Below, in pieces: positions 22,690 through 34,870 of a stretch of DNA of 64,000 bases. Under the pieces are notes generated by a model, which saw only the letters and a list, made by a program, of their open reading frames with translations, ran no database searches and was not told where the DNA came from. The position numbers and the translations under genes are program-made. The stretch spans positions 66,286,390-66,350,389 of the forward strand of contig JAVMKO010000003.1 of the NCBI GenBank assembly GCA_032164245.1, read 5' to 3'. Position 1 is the stretch's first letter. Each line of letters begins with the position of its first letter. The DNA is from Sternotherus odoratus (Eukaryota > Chordata > Testudines > Kinosternidae).

Positions 22690-23985
22690 GATCTCTATGT
22701 TGAATGAGCAGCTTTGTTTTTGTTATTCTATTTTATTACTTTTCAGACATTTAAACCTAGAAATCTGGAGGGAAACAACTTCTAAATTTATCTAAATACA
22801 GTTCCGTTTGGCGTGTGTGGGGGAGGCTGATTCAAAGCCCGCTGAAGTCAATGAGAATGCTAATTTACATAGGCTTCATTGGATCAGGCCTATACTGAAG
22901 AAATTATTTAGCCCAAGGGTGAGACATTAAGAAGGATAGGCCAGGGCATTCTCACTAGCAATCCCTTGATTCAGGACTATTCATTGCCACCAAAAATGCA
23001 GCTACACCCAAACCCAGGCACATTTATAAAGTCTCTTATGCCAGGCTCTGGGGTCCCTGGATTCTAATATAGATATAAAACTAAATCCTGATTTGTGCAC
23101 CAAAAAAAGTAGCCAAACTTGGCGTAGGAGTATTGCACAGAGAGTAGGGAGAAATGGCAGCAAAGCTATTCTGTGGCCACCACCGCAGTCCTGAGGCTGC
23201 AGATCTCTCTCTCTCACACTCACTCACACATACACACACACCCTGCTGCCGCAAGAAGCAGTAACAGGTGTATCAGCTAAACAACAAATCCACCGACCCT
23301 ATCCCCTCTCCTCTGGGGCGTGCCCTGTTCCCCCCTGCCCTCTGATTACCTTTCAGAAACAAATATCCCAAAGCCTACACCTCCCTCATTATTATATTGG
23401 TTCCACTGTGCCTTGAGCCCCCTGTAGGCTTGGAGGAAAGGTTAAGAACTACTCCATGGTGAGAAATATCAGGTGTAAATAAGAGGTGTGAATATTGGAA
23501 GTAGAGATCTGCTTGGACCTAATTCTTAGGCCTGACCTGGATCCATGCTCACCCAACCTGAGCCTGACCCTCCCTCACAACCTCGAGGCAGCGCAGCCCC
23601 CTCCTGTCTGTGGAGTCGGTGCAGCAGCAGCTGCAGGCCCTGTTCCTGCCAGCCCCCCCGCAGTGCTGTGTGCATGGGGTGGAATGAGAGACACTGTGAC
23701 TCCTCAGCACACTCGCTCCACAGTGCACACAGCACAGTGAGGTGGCAGTGGCCAGCAGGAGCAGGGCACACAGCTGCCATCATGTCGACTCCATGGGCAG
23801 GAGCAGGACAAGTGACCCAAGCCCAAGAGGGTCCAGTTGTTTACCACATGACCCAAAAGCTGACTACAAGTGTCGAGGTTGAGTGGGAAGAGTTCTTATT
23901 AGACGTGTATTCATAAAAGATGTTGCAGAGTTACGGAGTTCAGAGGAGACGTACAGCCCAGTTGTGAATGTGCTAACGCTGTGAT
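22690..23985. other. Non-coding DNA with CT/CA simple repeats
   Basis: A CT- then CA-rich run lies at about 23202-23244. The segment 23480-23900 is moderately GC-rich and looks like an unclassified repeat. Overlapping frames on both strands there (for example 23526-23783 minus) have no family pattern. Confidence 0.45.
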
Positions 23986-24034
23986 ACAATCATAGCATCA
24001 TAGAAATGTAGGACTGGAAGGGACCTCGAAAAGG

Positions 24035-24687
24035 TCACCAAGTCCAGCCCCTTGCAGTGAGGCAGCCCAAGTAGCCCAGGCACCAGCCTAGGAAGCATGT
24101 TGTTGGGGCGGCACAATTTAAGGGGCAGCCTTCCATCCAATCCCGGGGCGGCACATTCTGGCTGCCCTTTTTTTTTTTTTTTTTTAAATGCTTCGGCAGC
24201 GGCGCTTCAGATGCTTTTTTGGGGGGGGGGGCAAAAAAGTTAGAGCCGGCCATGCTGTCAGGTGGGTTGGCCAACCTGTTCTTAAAAACGCTCACCGATG
24301 GGGATTTCACAACCTCCCTTGATAACCTATTCCAGTGCTTAATTACCCCATTGGTTAGAAAGTTTTCCCTAATATCTAAACTAAATCTCCTTTTAGGCAG
24401 ATTAAGCCCATTACTTCTTGTCCTACCTTTAGTGGACATGGAGAACAATTGACCACTATCCTCTTTATATTAACATATCTGAAGACTGTTATCAGGTTCC
24501 CCCAGCAGGCTTCTTTTCTCAAGATTAAACCTGCACTGTTTTTAACCTTTCCTGATATGAAAAGTTTAGAAAACCTGACCAAATCTAAGGACTCTCTCCA
24601 GTTTGTCCACATCTTTCCCAAATGTAATGCCCAGAATTGGATGCAGTACTCCAGCTGAGGCCTCACCAGTGCCAAATAGAGGGACAA
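24035..24687 (-). pseudogene. CR1 ORF2 C-terminal remnant
   Basis: Two minus-strand frames together cover the end of the CR1 reverse transcriptase. The upstream one (24687 down to 24376) starts with the conserved LVRPQLEYCIQFWA block that follows the polymerase domain, then loses the frame. The second (24448 downward) holds HWNRLSREVV and VFKNRL, the usual C-terminal signature. Frameshifts and the inserted sequence at 24058-24245 destroy the protein. Confidence 0.75.
24058..24245. mobile_element. Unclassified insertion within CR1
   Basis: GC-rich sequence ('ggggcggcacaatttaagg', 'cggcagcggcgcttcag') with an 18-bp T run and a 10-bp G run interrupts the CR1 3' tail. Homopolymer-rich content suggests a retroposed or repeat-derived piece. 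Its family is not known to me. Confidence 0.4.
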
Positions 24688-24937
24688 TTGCTTCCTGTGT
24701 TATAAATACAACCCTCATGTTACATCCTAGAATATTTGCTTCTTTTTTTTTTGCAACTTCATCACATTATTGGCTCAGATCTAATTTGTGATCCATTATA
24801 ACCCCACCCTCTCCTTTTCAGCAGTACTACTCCTAGCCAGTTATTCTCCATTTTGTAACTGATTTTACATGCATTTCATTTTTCCTTCCTAAATGAAGTA
24901 CTTTGCAATTGTCTTTAGTGAATTTCAGTTTGATGAA

Positions 24938-25117
24938 TTCATAGAATATCAAGGTTCAAAGGGATCTCAGGAGATCATCTGGTCCAATCTCTGCACAAAG
25001 CAGGATCAATCCCCAATTAAATCAGCCAACAGATTTTTGCCCTAAATGCCCCTGCCAGGATTGAACTCATAACCATGGGTTTAAGCACGCCAATGCTCAG
25101 ACCATTAAGCTATGACC
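24938..25117 (-). mobile_element. Tortoise-type tRNA-derived SINE nested in CR1
   Basis: On the minus strand the head (25117 to about 25050) reads like a tRNA: a box A-like TAGCTTAATGGT and a box B-like GAGTTCAATCC. A short linker follows, then a CR1-type tail ending in 'ccttgatattctatgaatt'. A tRNA head plus CR1 tail is the structure of the tortoise Pol III/SINE, which is mobilised by CR1. It sits inside the older CR1 at 23988-25240, and is itself several percent diverged. Confidence 0.8.
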
Positions 25118-25240
25118 AATTAGTTGATTTGTCAGCCTTGTTTTGAATTCTATCCCTCCAAAGTGCTTGCAACCCCTCTCAGCTTGTATCATCCACAAAT
25201 TTTATAAGCATACTCTCCACTCCCTCTGTACTCCTGTTCC

Positions 25241-28200
25241 TAGCTGTGTCACAGCTGATTGCTGCTCTGCTCCCAAAAGGCCACCTCCCAGGTGCTGATT
25301 GCCTGTTGGGAACAGCTGGAAGAAGTCTAGAAGTAGGAGGTACAGGGAATGGATACCTTTCCTCACTCAGGTCATGCCCTAGTGACCCAAGAAAAGGGGG
25401 AAGGGCCCAAATACAGTAGGGTGATTCATTCTAGCAGATGTGTGCTCTGCCACAGAAGTCCTTTGTTTGGGGGCAACACATACTTTTTACCAGATCTACT
25501 TCATCAGCCAAAGGAAAATTCTAGAGCCAAGGATTCTGACGGGAAAAAGCCAGCACAAAAGTAAGGAGAAGGTGGTGGGGGTGGGACGCAGGCATCCTGC
25601 TCAGAGTTGGTGAGGAGGTATGAAGCCCTGTTTCCACCCTAGAGGTTAGGAATGGACCAACATTTTTGTGGAGTCCACAGTGTTGATGTATCGAGGCTTT
25701 ATGTTTTTCCAGATGTTAGAGATCCATGGTAGAGCCTCTGGCTTCAGGGTCTCACCCAACTGTGGAAAAGCTCTCATGCCCTGACTAGCTTGCCAGGTCT
25801 CACACAGGGATTCTCCCCTTAGGTTATAAATAAGGAACCTAAGCACAATAGCAGCTAAGAACTGGGAGGCCACGACACACTGGGATGGTAAAAGAAGAAT
25901 GTGGGATATGTGTGTATAACCTAGTTTTTAACTAACAAACAAAACTTGATCATAGAGACCAAAACAATAAATACAATGAACAAAATGAGAATTGGTGGGA
26001 GAGAGGTATAGGGAAGAAACACCTTCCTCTGTCTGCAGCTTTGGTGTGCAGGTCACTTGTCTGGATTGTCTGGGTATATCTCACTTAAGCAATTCCCTGC
26101 CATTGCAGGGAGTCTTGAGAGCTCTGGTGCACTTTGGTCCTTGCTACTTTCAGCTTGTAGCACAGAATAGTCTAGTCTCCTGTGGGCTTATTTCAGTTCC
26201 TGGGTTAGGGTGCATGTGTTGGTGGTCCTGTGTATACAGGAGGTCAGATGATGATTTAGTAGTGGTTGCTTCTGGCCTTAAACTTATGACACAGCTTTAG
26301 TTTACAGAGGAAACAGGAGAAGACTTTGTTTAGAAAAATGGCTTCCAGCAGTGGGAGTGAATATCCCAGGAGATTGGGGAACTGTAAGTAAAAGGTGAGG
26401 ACAGCAACATGTCTGCAGTGCTTTAAACAGGTAGATAAAAAGATATTGTCCAAGCCCCAAATTGCTTACAGCCTCCATTCAGACAGGACACCATGAGTGA
26501 GACCAAACACACTGAAGGGGAGAGTGGCACTCAAGAATAAAACCATGTGGTCATTTAGGTTTTTCTCTGGGGATCTAAGAGTGCCCTCATGCACCACCAC
26601 CCCAGCCATGCTGGGGAGCAGCCTACTGACCAGGTTCAGGAGCAGTGTTAGCTGGGCAAGTCTCAGGTCTCCTGTCTGTCAAACAAGGACAAAAGCAGAG
26701 CCCGGGGGTAGGCTGCATGATAATAGAAGTAGCACCATTCATCTGCCAGTCACAGGGCCAGTGACACTGGACCTTAAGGTACAGGGGAAGGAAAAGAGGC
26801 TGAGCGGAGCAAACTAATGGTAGTGCCAGTCAGGAGACCAGAGTGGACCTAGATATCATCAGCCAGGCAAGTAGTGTCTTTGGAGAAGGCAGTGAGATCA
26901 GAGGAAAGTGAACTTCCAAGTGTGGCTCAGGGAGCCTCACTATGATTGAGTTGTCTGTTAGAGCCCTGAGGTGATTGTGGAGAGAGAATAGGTCTGGGCT
27001 TTTCATATTTAGGGTTCCAGCCAAGCCAGAGTGGGCTGTATTAGAAACCTCATAGAGACTTGCAAATTTAGCAATTGCTGCAGGATGCAGTTTGCTTTGA
27101 CTTGTCACCAAAACTTTTGTCTTTTAGGGAATGGAAGTGTTTAACAGCTTTTGAAAAACACAAGTTTTGTTGTTCAGTTGCTAGTGTAGACATAGCCTTA
27201 AAGAGAGAGAATAAGGCCTGCAGGCTGCAATCAGATAGTTCAAACTTCAAAGCCAGTATTTTTTGTGAGGAAGGAAAACACCAGTTCAATTAGTCAACCA
27301 AGCCAGAATAGGTTTTGTGGCTAAATAACCAACAATTAGATTATCTGTTGCTGTTGCAAAAACACAGCTTCATTTGATTTCAGGAAGGTGGTGGCCTCTC
27401 TCTAATACTTCATTGCTGTTGCAAGTGTAAGCTGCTCCTGCCAGGTTGCCACAGGTTTATTTGCAAATCAATCATTGTCTTACACACTTGCTATTGTAAG
27501 AACATTGGTATGAAAACTATATACTCCCAGACTTGCCTAGTGTAACACAGTATTTGAAAAATGTCTGAAACACAGGAAGCCACCACATTGGGATTTGGGG
27601 TAAGAAAACCATCAGCAGAAGGTAATACTCAGCCCTGGGCCATGCAAGCAGAAAGCACATGGCTTAGAAAAGTATAAGGAATAAAAGAAACTTAGCCTGA
27701 AACAAATCCAAACCCCACTCACCCACATTCATGGAAAACAACGTATTCATAGGTTTTGTATAAGTTTCCCAAAGCATAAGCTTTAGAGGAGGGGAGCTCT
27801 TTTATGTGAGAGCACATGACTTTTAGAGCTGAATCCCTGTATGTCCCTGACCACTCTACTGTCCGTATGAAAAACATAAAAACAAAATGTCACTTTGTCC
27901 ACAAAAAGCTCCTATTACTGGACTGCTGTGGAAAATGCAGCAGGGTGAGATCCCCAAGTTTGCCAGCTTGATGAATGCAGCTAATACGGCTGCTAAACAC
28001 GATTTCCGTTTTATTCTGAAATACTCTGCAATGTGCAGGCAAAAAATTAAAATAGCCTGAATCTTGACTCGAACTTGTTATGAACACCCACAGAACGAAA
28101 GACTGAGCAGAGGAAACTGCAAAGACTAAGAGAGTGTCTCAAATCTAGCTTTTGCCATCAATTTCTATTACTGTGCTTCCTGATGGATCCATTAATAGGT

Positions 28201-29590
28201 CTGGAGCTGAGCAAATGCATGTACATCAGAGCTGTGCAGAATGGGAAACCACGTCCTCTCTTCTTTGCTATCCTAGTAGATTTGGAATTTACAACTTACG
28301 GCAACTTTAGGAGATGTGGGGATCAAGCCAGATGGGCTCAAATCGGAACAGCTTGGCCTGAATTTAGGTGGGACACAGTGAGTCCAGGTTGGTCAGACGA
28401 TGTACCAGCTACATTAAACAAGATCTGCTCACTATGTTGTTCATTGCTTGATCTTCATCTCACTCCTCTCCATCTCAAGGAAGATTCTACTTATCTTAAC
28501 ACTTGGATTTATTCTGAAAATATTTTCAAACTGGACTAAGTCCCAAAAGTCAAAACTCATTTCAAGCCCTTGCTGATGCCTGTGAAGCAACTGGGACCAG
28601 GGATTCCCCGGGTGCGGGAGCAGTTTGGCCCAGTGACCCTTGTTTGGCCCAGAGCTAAGCTGCTGCTGCAGGAGGAGTGCAGTGTAGGCTCACTTCCAAA
28701 CCTCCCTCTGCCTCCCCTCAACAGTCATTTTTTGGAAGGCGGGGGGGGGGGGCTTCCATTTCAGATTTTTCCCCAGTCCCCCCAAAAGCCTCTGTATCTG
28801 TGACTCTTGACTGTGAGCTATTTTGGAACTATTGACCACATAGGCTCAGTTGCTAGTTAGGCCAGACCACAGAAGACGACGATCCACAACTACCATTTGG
28901 CTGTCGTCCATTTGAAACAAGTCCTAAAAAGTCAGGGCATTCTTAAAGGGATTAAGGTAAACCGATTTGGGGGCATGCCTTATTTCAGGACTGGCTGCAT
29001 CACCGTTCTGACTGAAGTCTCCCTTTTCAAGGAGAGGATGTGTTATTTGCGGTGTTGCGAAATCTAGATTAAACAGATTCCTTTCTCCCCACAGCTTGAC
29101 TCTGCACACTGGGAAAAGAATATCTCGTGCTCTGTGGTGGTGCAACCATATTTGTATTGGGTCCAGGCCCAAGTTTGGTGGGCCTTCCTCACAATTTTAA
29201 GTACCTTATCCCCTTCCACTTTTGCCTCACCCTCCCAAAATGCTCAATCGGTTGCCTGGCACTCCCCCTCCTCCTTTACACTGATAGTTCTGCTCCTGCA
29301 TCTCTCTTCACACACCCCCACCCGCTCTCTGACATCCGTGCCCTACTGACTGACGTTTTCCAGAAGTTGCCACCAGCTGGCTGTGTGGTTGTCAACCCAA
29401 GTTGTCTGCTTCTGCAGCCAGCTGTTCCAGGGTCCCTGTTTGAGATGATGGGGCCAGAGGCAGGCAGGTGAACTAGCAGCTTCAAAGGAGCCACCCCCAG
29501 ATGTTCTTGCTGCCTGATCAGTAAGGACTTCGGTCCCCATCTGCCCTGTAACACTTTTGTGCTATGCAGCTTTTGCTCAGGGCCCTCTTA
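25241..29590. other. Non-coding DNA, few recognisable features
   Basis: No supported gene. Near 27180-27200 'ctagtgtagacatagcctta' looks like the right terminal repeat of a DNA element whose left end I could not find. A 12-bp G run lies at about 28741. Open frames here (for example 28183-28539 plus, 118 codons) match no family I recognise. Confidence 0.45.
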
Positions 29591-29948
29591 GATCCCAGCA
29601 ACCGGCTCCCAGCACAATAGTCTCACCCTGGCTTCCACCAGATTAGTTACTCCTTGCAGGGTGACACCAACAGCCCCTCCAGTCCCAAGGCTCCCAAAAC
29701 CATCTCCTCTGCAGGGTCCAATGCCTCTCACTGGATACTCACAGAAGTTAATCAATTCACTGCCTCCAAAGAGCCAGAACACACGCATACCTGTTCGTTT
29801 AGCTGAGTTGGTTTAGCTGAGGAGTTCACCCTTCCATTTAAAACAGAGCACTGAGATGGCACCGTGTTAATGAACATTCTTTTGTTTTTGTTAAAGAATA
29901 GATATTTAAATGATAACAGGCAAGAATAGAAGACCCAGCTATGGTTAC
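29591..29948. other. Unclassified sequence, possible old LTR-element DNA
   Basis: Wording such as 'cactgagatggcaccgtgtt' gives the impression of an endogenous LTR element in reverse orientation, continuing after the Penelope insertion to about 30260. I could not define ends or coding. Confidence 0.25.
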
Positions 29949-29957
29949 AAGTAAAAC

Positions 29958-30114
29958 AAGTATCGGGGGGGTAGCCGTGTCCATTTGTATCCACAAAAAC
30001 AATGAGGAGTCTGGTGGCACCTTAAAGACTAACATTTATTTGAGCATAAGTTTTCAAAAAACCCACTTCATCCATCTGAAGAAATAAGTTTTTTACCCAT
30101 AAAGCTTATGCTCG
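29958..30114 (+). mobile_element. Small Penelope-like foldback insertion
   Basis: The left part ('ggtagccgtgtccatttg', 'ggtggcaccttaaagac', 'gagcataag') and the right part ('acccataaagcttatgctc') form an imperfect inverted pair. The central 'catctgaagaaataagtt' is a decayed hammerhead-like core. It is flanked by AAGTAAAAC (29949-29957) and AAGTAAACC (30115-30123), a 9-bp duplication with one change. Confidence 0.7.
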
Positions 30115-30123
30115 AAGTAAACC

Positions 30124-31715
30124 AAAGCATCCTTTCTAGTGAATAAGCCTTAACATCAGCGTTACAATCTTTGTCTAAACCCATTTCTCACCAAAGGTCA
30201 GTTTCCAGAGACATCAACTCCCTGGGTTGAAAGGTCCACCTTTCTCGGATTTAAAAAACTCTGGCCCCATGTGTCCATCTAGTGATGAAAACCAAAATGG
30301 CTTTCTGCTTATATTTCTCAGTCTATTGTCTCTATTTCAAGAGCCAGGAAGGTTTCCTGGATATGCAGGTTCCAGCCCTCATTGTGTTAGTTAAGCAGTC
30401 TTTCATCTTGCTCATGTGGCTTAATGGCTTTTTTAAAATCTTGTATGTAAATGTACTTTTCATTGTCCTCTGAAGTATTATCTGACTCAATTTATGTTGG
30501 AGACAGGAAAACAGGTGAAACAACTTTCTTTGTCTAGGATAGTCAGGGCTTATGCACTGTTGGAAAAACACCTTGTAAGAACTTATTTCCAGTCCACCGC
30601 TATAAGTCTTTATACACTGACTGCACATACATCACACAATGAAGTTAATGACCAGCAGTCTACCAGTTTGCATATTATACCTTATGTGGCATCCTTTTGA
30701 TACAGATAATGGCAGTGAATGTGTCAAGTCCAATGTGAGTTATGGTGTGCACTCTGCCAGTTGCAATGAGTGCCTTCCTGGCTCTCACTTCCCCTCTTAC
30801 AATGCTTCAGAGGGTCAGCTACTAGCAGAACCATAGGGATTAGGTCAGAACCCTGATGGAGGATGGTCAGACAAGACCCTGAATTTCTTGTGAAGGAGAT
30901 AGGGCCTGAACTGCTTCTTTGCCCAGAATATGGCATAACTACAAAATTATTCTGTCATGGAATAAGAATGTCATCAGCTTCTTGCTTAAAACAGCAATGG
31001 GGTATTTTTTGTTTACCTCAGCATTTGTAATGTGTATGCCACAAGGGGGTTGTGACACTACTGTCCTTAATGGGGAAAGTATTTGGAAGCTTTCCCTGTT
31101 CCCTGTCTTTCTCTGTTCTCTCATTCAGCATTCCCTGCTGCTGCTTCACCATCCCTTCCCTTGCATGGCTACAGATGGGCGAGGTTGGCCCCTGGAGCCT
31201 GAATTGCCTTTCCTGATATCCTGGTTCTTGGATATGTGGGAACGCCCACAGACAGAGCAAGGTCAAGATTTAAGCCCAGGCCTTTGCCTTTGCTCAGACA
31301 AGAATTTGTCCAAAAGCCAGTGTGAAAGCAATGAGGTCGTATCCTGCGAAATTACAAGTCTGAGTCCGGGGAAAGGAGTATGTTAGAAAAACAAACAAAC
31401 TCAGTCAGCTAGAAACCTTGCAAATTCTGGGGAGAGGTGACTCATAGTGAGTTCATTTAAGGACTTTGACGTTTCAGTGCAAGGGTCAGACTGCTTACCA
31501 TGGTGTTGCCATAATGAGGCATAATGCTGTGACTCCCCTTTGTCACTGTGCTTCCTTATTGCAGCATATAGCTCTTAACGAATGACTAGTTAAGGAACAA
31601 TATATTTTCTTTCACACTTCCTCCTCCAGAGTGGAAGGTGAATTTAAAACTGCATCTCTCACTTTAGTGTTTCAGTCATTAATGAGACACGAGTTACACA
31701 ACTATGTGTCGTTAA
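30124..31715. other. Non-coding DNA, nothing recognised
   Basis: The 155-codon frame at 30919-31386 has a few hydrophobic stretches but no family pattern or splice context. I regard it as chance. Confidence 0.45.
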
Positions 31716-31719
31716 TATA

Positions 31720-31955
31720 ATTTATTTGTAGTATATTAGCACGGAGAGGTCCTGACCAAAACAGGGCCCCATTGTGCTAGACCTTGTACACACACATAGT
31801 AAAAAGACAGTCCCTACCCTGAGGAGCTTATAGTGTCAAGAGAGAAAATAGAAAAGGAAATATTTATCCCTCTTTTCTTTAAAACAGAAATGAGGCAGAG
31901 AGAGAGATGAAGTAACTTGCCCAAAGTTGCAGTAGGTCAGGGAAGTGACGTATCG
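31720..31955 (+). mobile_element. Ancient L3/MIR-like fragment
   Basis: 'gggccccattgtgctagac' and 'agacagtccctaccctgag' followed by 'aagtaacttgcccaaagtt' match the conserved 3' portion of old amniote LINE/CORE-SINE families. It is diverged and has no open frame. Confidence 0.45.
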
Positions 31956-32006
31956 GTGTCAGTTTCCTTTTAGATGGTGGCAGAAGCTAACTGAGGGGGT
32001 CTGATT

Positions 32007-32566
32007 CATAGGTGCCCACTCCGTGGGTGCTCCGGGGCTGGAGCACCTATGGGGAAAAATTAGTGAGTGAAGAGCACCCACCAGCAGCTCTCTGCCCCAC
32101 CCCCACCCCTGCTCACCTCTGCTCCACCTCCTCCCCTGAGGACTCCCTCCTCCCTCACTCTCTCCCTCCCAGGCTTGCTGCGCAAAACAGGTGTTTTGCA
32201 GCAAGTCTGGTAGGGAGGGGGGAGAAGTGAAGCGGTGGCGGTGTGCTCGGGGGAGGAGGCGGAGAAGAGGTGAGCTGGGGTGAGGAGTGGTTCCTCTGTA
32301 TCCCCCCCCCCCCCAGGTTACTTCCTGTGGCCTTCCCTGTGGCCCCACTCCCATCCCAGCTCACCTCTGCTCCGCCTCCTCCACTGAGCTCCCCACTGCT
32401 CCACGTCTCCCGCCTTCCTCCCAGGCTTGCCTTGCAAAACAGCTGTTTCTCGTGGCAAGGCTGTGAGGGAGGAAGGGATTGTAATGGAGGCCGGGAAGGG
32501 GCGGAGTTGGGCCGGGGCTGGGGGGACACAAGCACCCACCAGTGCCAGGTAAAGTCAGCACCTATG
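32007..32566. mobile_element. hAT-type non-autonomous element with CATAGGTG ends
   Basis: A 560-bp element with short terminal repeats CATAGGTG and CACCTATG. It is flanked by GTCTGATT (31999-32006) and GTCTGGTT (32567-32574), an 8-bp duplication with one mismatch. The GC-rich interior includes an imperfect palindrome around 'ttgctgcgcaaaacag'. The termini and target motif differ from the CAGGGGT-type elements, so it is a separate family. Confidence 0.65.
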
Positions 32567-32599
32567 GTCTGGTTCACCCCAATGCTTTCAACACCTTAA

Positions 32600-34870
32600 A
32601 ATCAAAGAATCATGAGTATCTGACAAGACGCTGACTGTCAGAGCCCTGACCCTTCCTGGGTCTGAATAGAAATCTGGGGAGGCTGAAGGCTTTTGCACTA
32701 GGAACCTTAACCCACGTTTCACACTCTGGGATCATCTGATGAGGTTACACAGCATGAGGCTTAACTTTAGTCTGGGCAGTCCCAGTATCTCTCCATCCAG
32801 TGAGTAACTCCCCATTAGTTACCACCGTCCATTCCCACTAACAATCCGATGGATCTGCACCCGGGAGGGTGCGACATGACATTTGGGCAATGGTTAGGGG
32901 TGTGAATGGCTCAGCATGAATTTATGTGCCATCAGCTAACTGGCTATGTGACTCCCTCCCTACCGAGATTCAGCCCCACAGTTCACTTCGTGAAGCCTTT
33001 CCGGCATCGCACTGGACATCAAGGGCCATATTGGCCACATATGGAGCACCACTTACCTCGCCTGTCCGAGGGCTTCTTAATGGTGGTTTCCCTACCCACT
33101 GGCATGGGTCTCAGCTTAGGCCTGATGCCTGTCCTCCGATCCCATTCCTTCTCTATTAGTTGTTCTGGGTTTGATAGAAAATCTATCTGCTTATTGGTCT
33201 TTCCAGTATGATTCTTACTTTGGTTCACGCTTCAGGCCTCATGCTAGGCCTTTGATGCAAGAGTTTGTTTCAGGGCCGCATCTTACTACACTAACCAGTT
33301 CCCCATTTCCTTATATAACCCCTAATTAGAGTTAAACCTCAGCATAGACCATGTCCCCTTTTTTTATGAACTCTCCAAAACCTTCTGTATGTTTCATGGG
33401 TCGGTTTAAACTTTGGCAACAAAGCTTGTTTACATAACTCATAATATTTACAGTTCTCCCTGTCCATAAGGGTGAAAATATCCAAGGTATTTGTCTCTGA
33501 CAGTAGTGGAGCCAGGTACCATACCAGGTCTGCCTTCCCCACCTTATTCAATTCATACCTAATTTCAAAAACATTTAGAAATACATCCATGTCATCTGCC
33601 TCTCTAAGGTAAGGAAATAGTTTGGAGTTTATGCCACCCACCAGGATAGGTACCCAAAATCTGGCTTCACCTACCGGACGAAGGTCCTGCTGGTGCAGTT
33701 TCTCCATCTCAAGCTGACATTGACAGTCCTTGTTCTTCCCTTCTCACTTGTGCTGGTGCTACTGATCTGCTCAGTCTTGCTCCTGGTCTTTAAGCTGTTG
33801 GATTTCCAGATGCAGTCAGTCTCCCTCTCTAGCTGTATCCTCTCTTGGTCCACCTGTGGACCTATCCCTGATTCCTGCTGCAGTGATGCATTTGGGCTGG
33901 ACAGAACATAGTCTGCTTCCCTCAGCTTCTTTCCAGCCTCCCTTCAGGAAGGTGACTCCAAAATTTTCCCTGCTTGCTGGACCCTTTGCCAGTGGGTTGG
34001 ATGTTCCCTGTGAACCTGAGCCATCATTCTCTTCTGACCATTAGAATATTGCAAGTCATCTAGCTGTTCTCAGGTTGAGCTGCCTTGCTTAGCATAGCTC
34101 AACCAGCTGACCTTCCTGCAGCTATTCATAATCTATTTTCCCATATCTCTCTTTTTCCTCTTCCATTCCCGAATAGGCTATTGAGACTGTTCTTTGTGCT
34201 TTTCCCTTCCGGTATATTTGCTTTCACCGCTGTTGGCACTTATGCAATTCACATTGTTATAGATCCACACATTCTGCCACCATAGATGTCAGGTCACAAT
34301 TCAGGGCAATTGCACCTGTACTCCACCTCAGTGGACCAGCATGAGCTCCCAGCTCCTCAACCATCACCTTTCTTGGCTGTAGACCTGAGTGTGTGTCTCA
34401 GAGTTTTGTGTCTGTAGTTACAAGTTCAGAACAAGCCCCACCGCCCTCTCACCCAGCCATGCACTGTTTGTTCTTTCCTTTATACAGTTTGGGCTTTTGA
34501 TCTTGTCCTCATGTAACAGGTTATCAGCAGATAAATGTCCCTTCCTCAGGGCAAAGCTTCAAAAGGCTGAGTTCTTACATAACCGGAGGGGGAATATTTA
34601 CATACACCTCTCCCTAGAGATTTCCTGGGAAACCTGCTTAACTTTGTCCCACAAGTTCATTCTTATCTGGCACATGGTTTCAAATAGTCCTTTGATGCTC
34701 ATAATTGTTCCTGGGCTTTACATTATTCATGTCTCCCCCTGCAAAGAGTTGCATTGAATTCCACATAAACTTTGCATTTTTAGTACAATGGAATCCAAAG
34801 CTAATCAAACTTAATTCCATAAGGTTTTTCTAGGTTATTGGAGGAAATTTCATATATGCCACAGATGGAT
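32600..34870 (-). mobile_element. Decayed Ty3/gypsy-like LTR element, gag end
   Basis: The minus strand carries a gag-like frame (33853-33339). Upstream of it, the complement of 34282-34264 reads TGGTGGCAGAATGTGTGGA, similar to a tRNA-Leu-type primer binding site. Four bases beyond it is a TG/CA-type boundary at 34287, so a 5' LTR could occupy 34287 to about 34863. No pol region or second LTR was found; the outer limits are guesses. Confidence 0.4.
33339..33853 (-). pseudogene. Gypsy/SCAN-like gag fragment
   Basis: Residues about 30-100 of the 122-codon frame (33707 to 33339) read FPYLREADDMDVFLNVFE, then a WYLAPLL block and LLPKFKPTHETYRRFWR. This is the capsid-related pattern (acidic 'DD.D.FL..FE', 'LAPLL..', 'YRRKF') shared by gypsy-type gag and the SCAN domain. 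The frame at 33853-33671, in another phase, is basic and Ser-rich, and may be the N-terminal part after a frameshift. Protease and polymerase are absent. A host SCAN gene is less likely because a primer-binding-like site lies upstream and zinc fingers do not follow. Confidence 0.55.

Larger units (their letters stand above)
23988..25240 (-). mobile_element. CR1 LINE, 3' portion, interrupted twice
   Basis: The 3' end lies at the low coordinate, with 'catcatagaaatgtaggac' and 'tggaagggacctcg' (reverse complement of the CR1 tail). The ORF2 C-terminus follows leftward-reading: HWNRLSREVV near 24330 and LVRPQLEYCIQFW near 24660. More ORF2-proximal sequence continues to about 25240. It is split by an unrelated insertion at about 24058-24245 and by a SINE at about 24938-25117. 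Confidence 0.8.

Noticed and set aside
25050..25117. tRNA-like sequence on the minus strand
   Set aside because: Box A and B are present, but it continues directly into a CR1-type tail, so it is a SINE head, not a tRNA gene.
28183..28539. 118-codon plus-strand frame
   Set aside because: No recognisable domain, no splice sites, and no similarity to the transposon families in the window.
30919..31386. 155-codon frame with hydrophobic stretches
   Set aside because: No homology-like motif or splice context, and its length can arise by chance in a window this size.
32636..32700. TGTCAGAGCCCTGACCC as the second LTR of the gypsy-like element
   Set aside because: It does not match the putative LTR starting at 34287 (TGTCAGGTCACAATTC...) beyond the first few bases.
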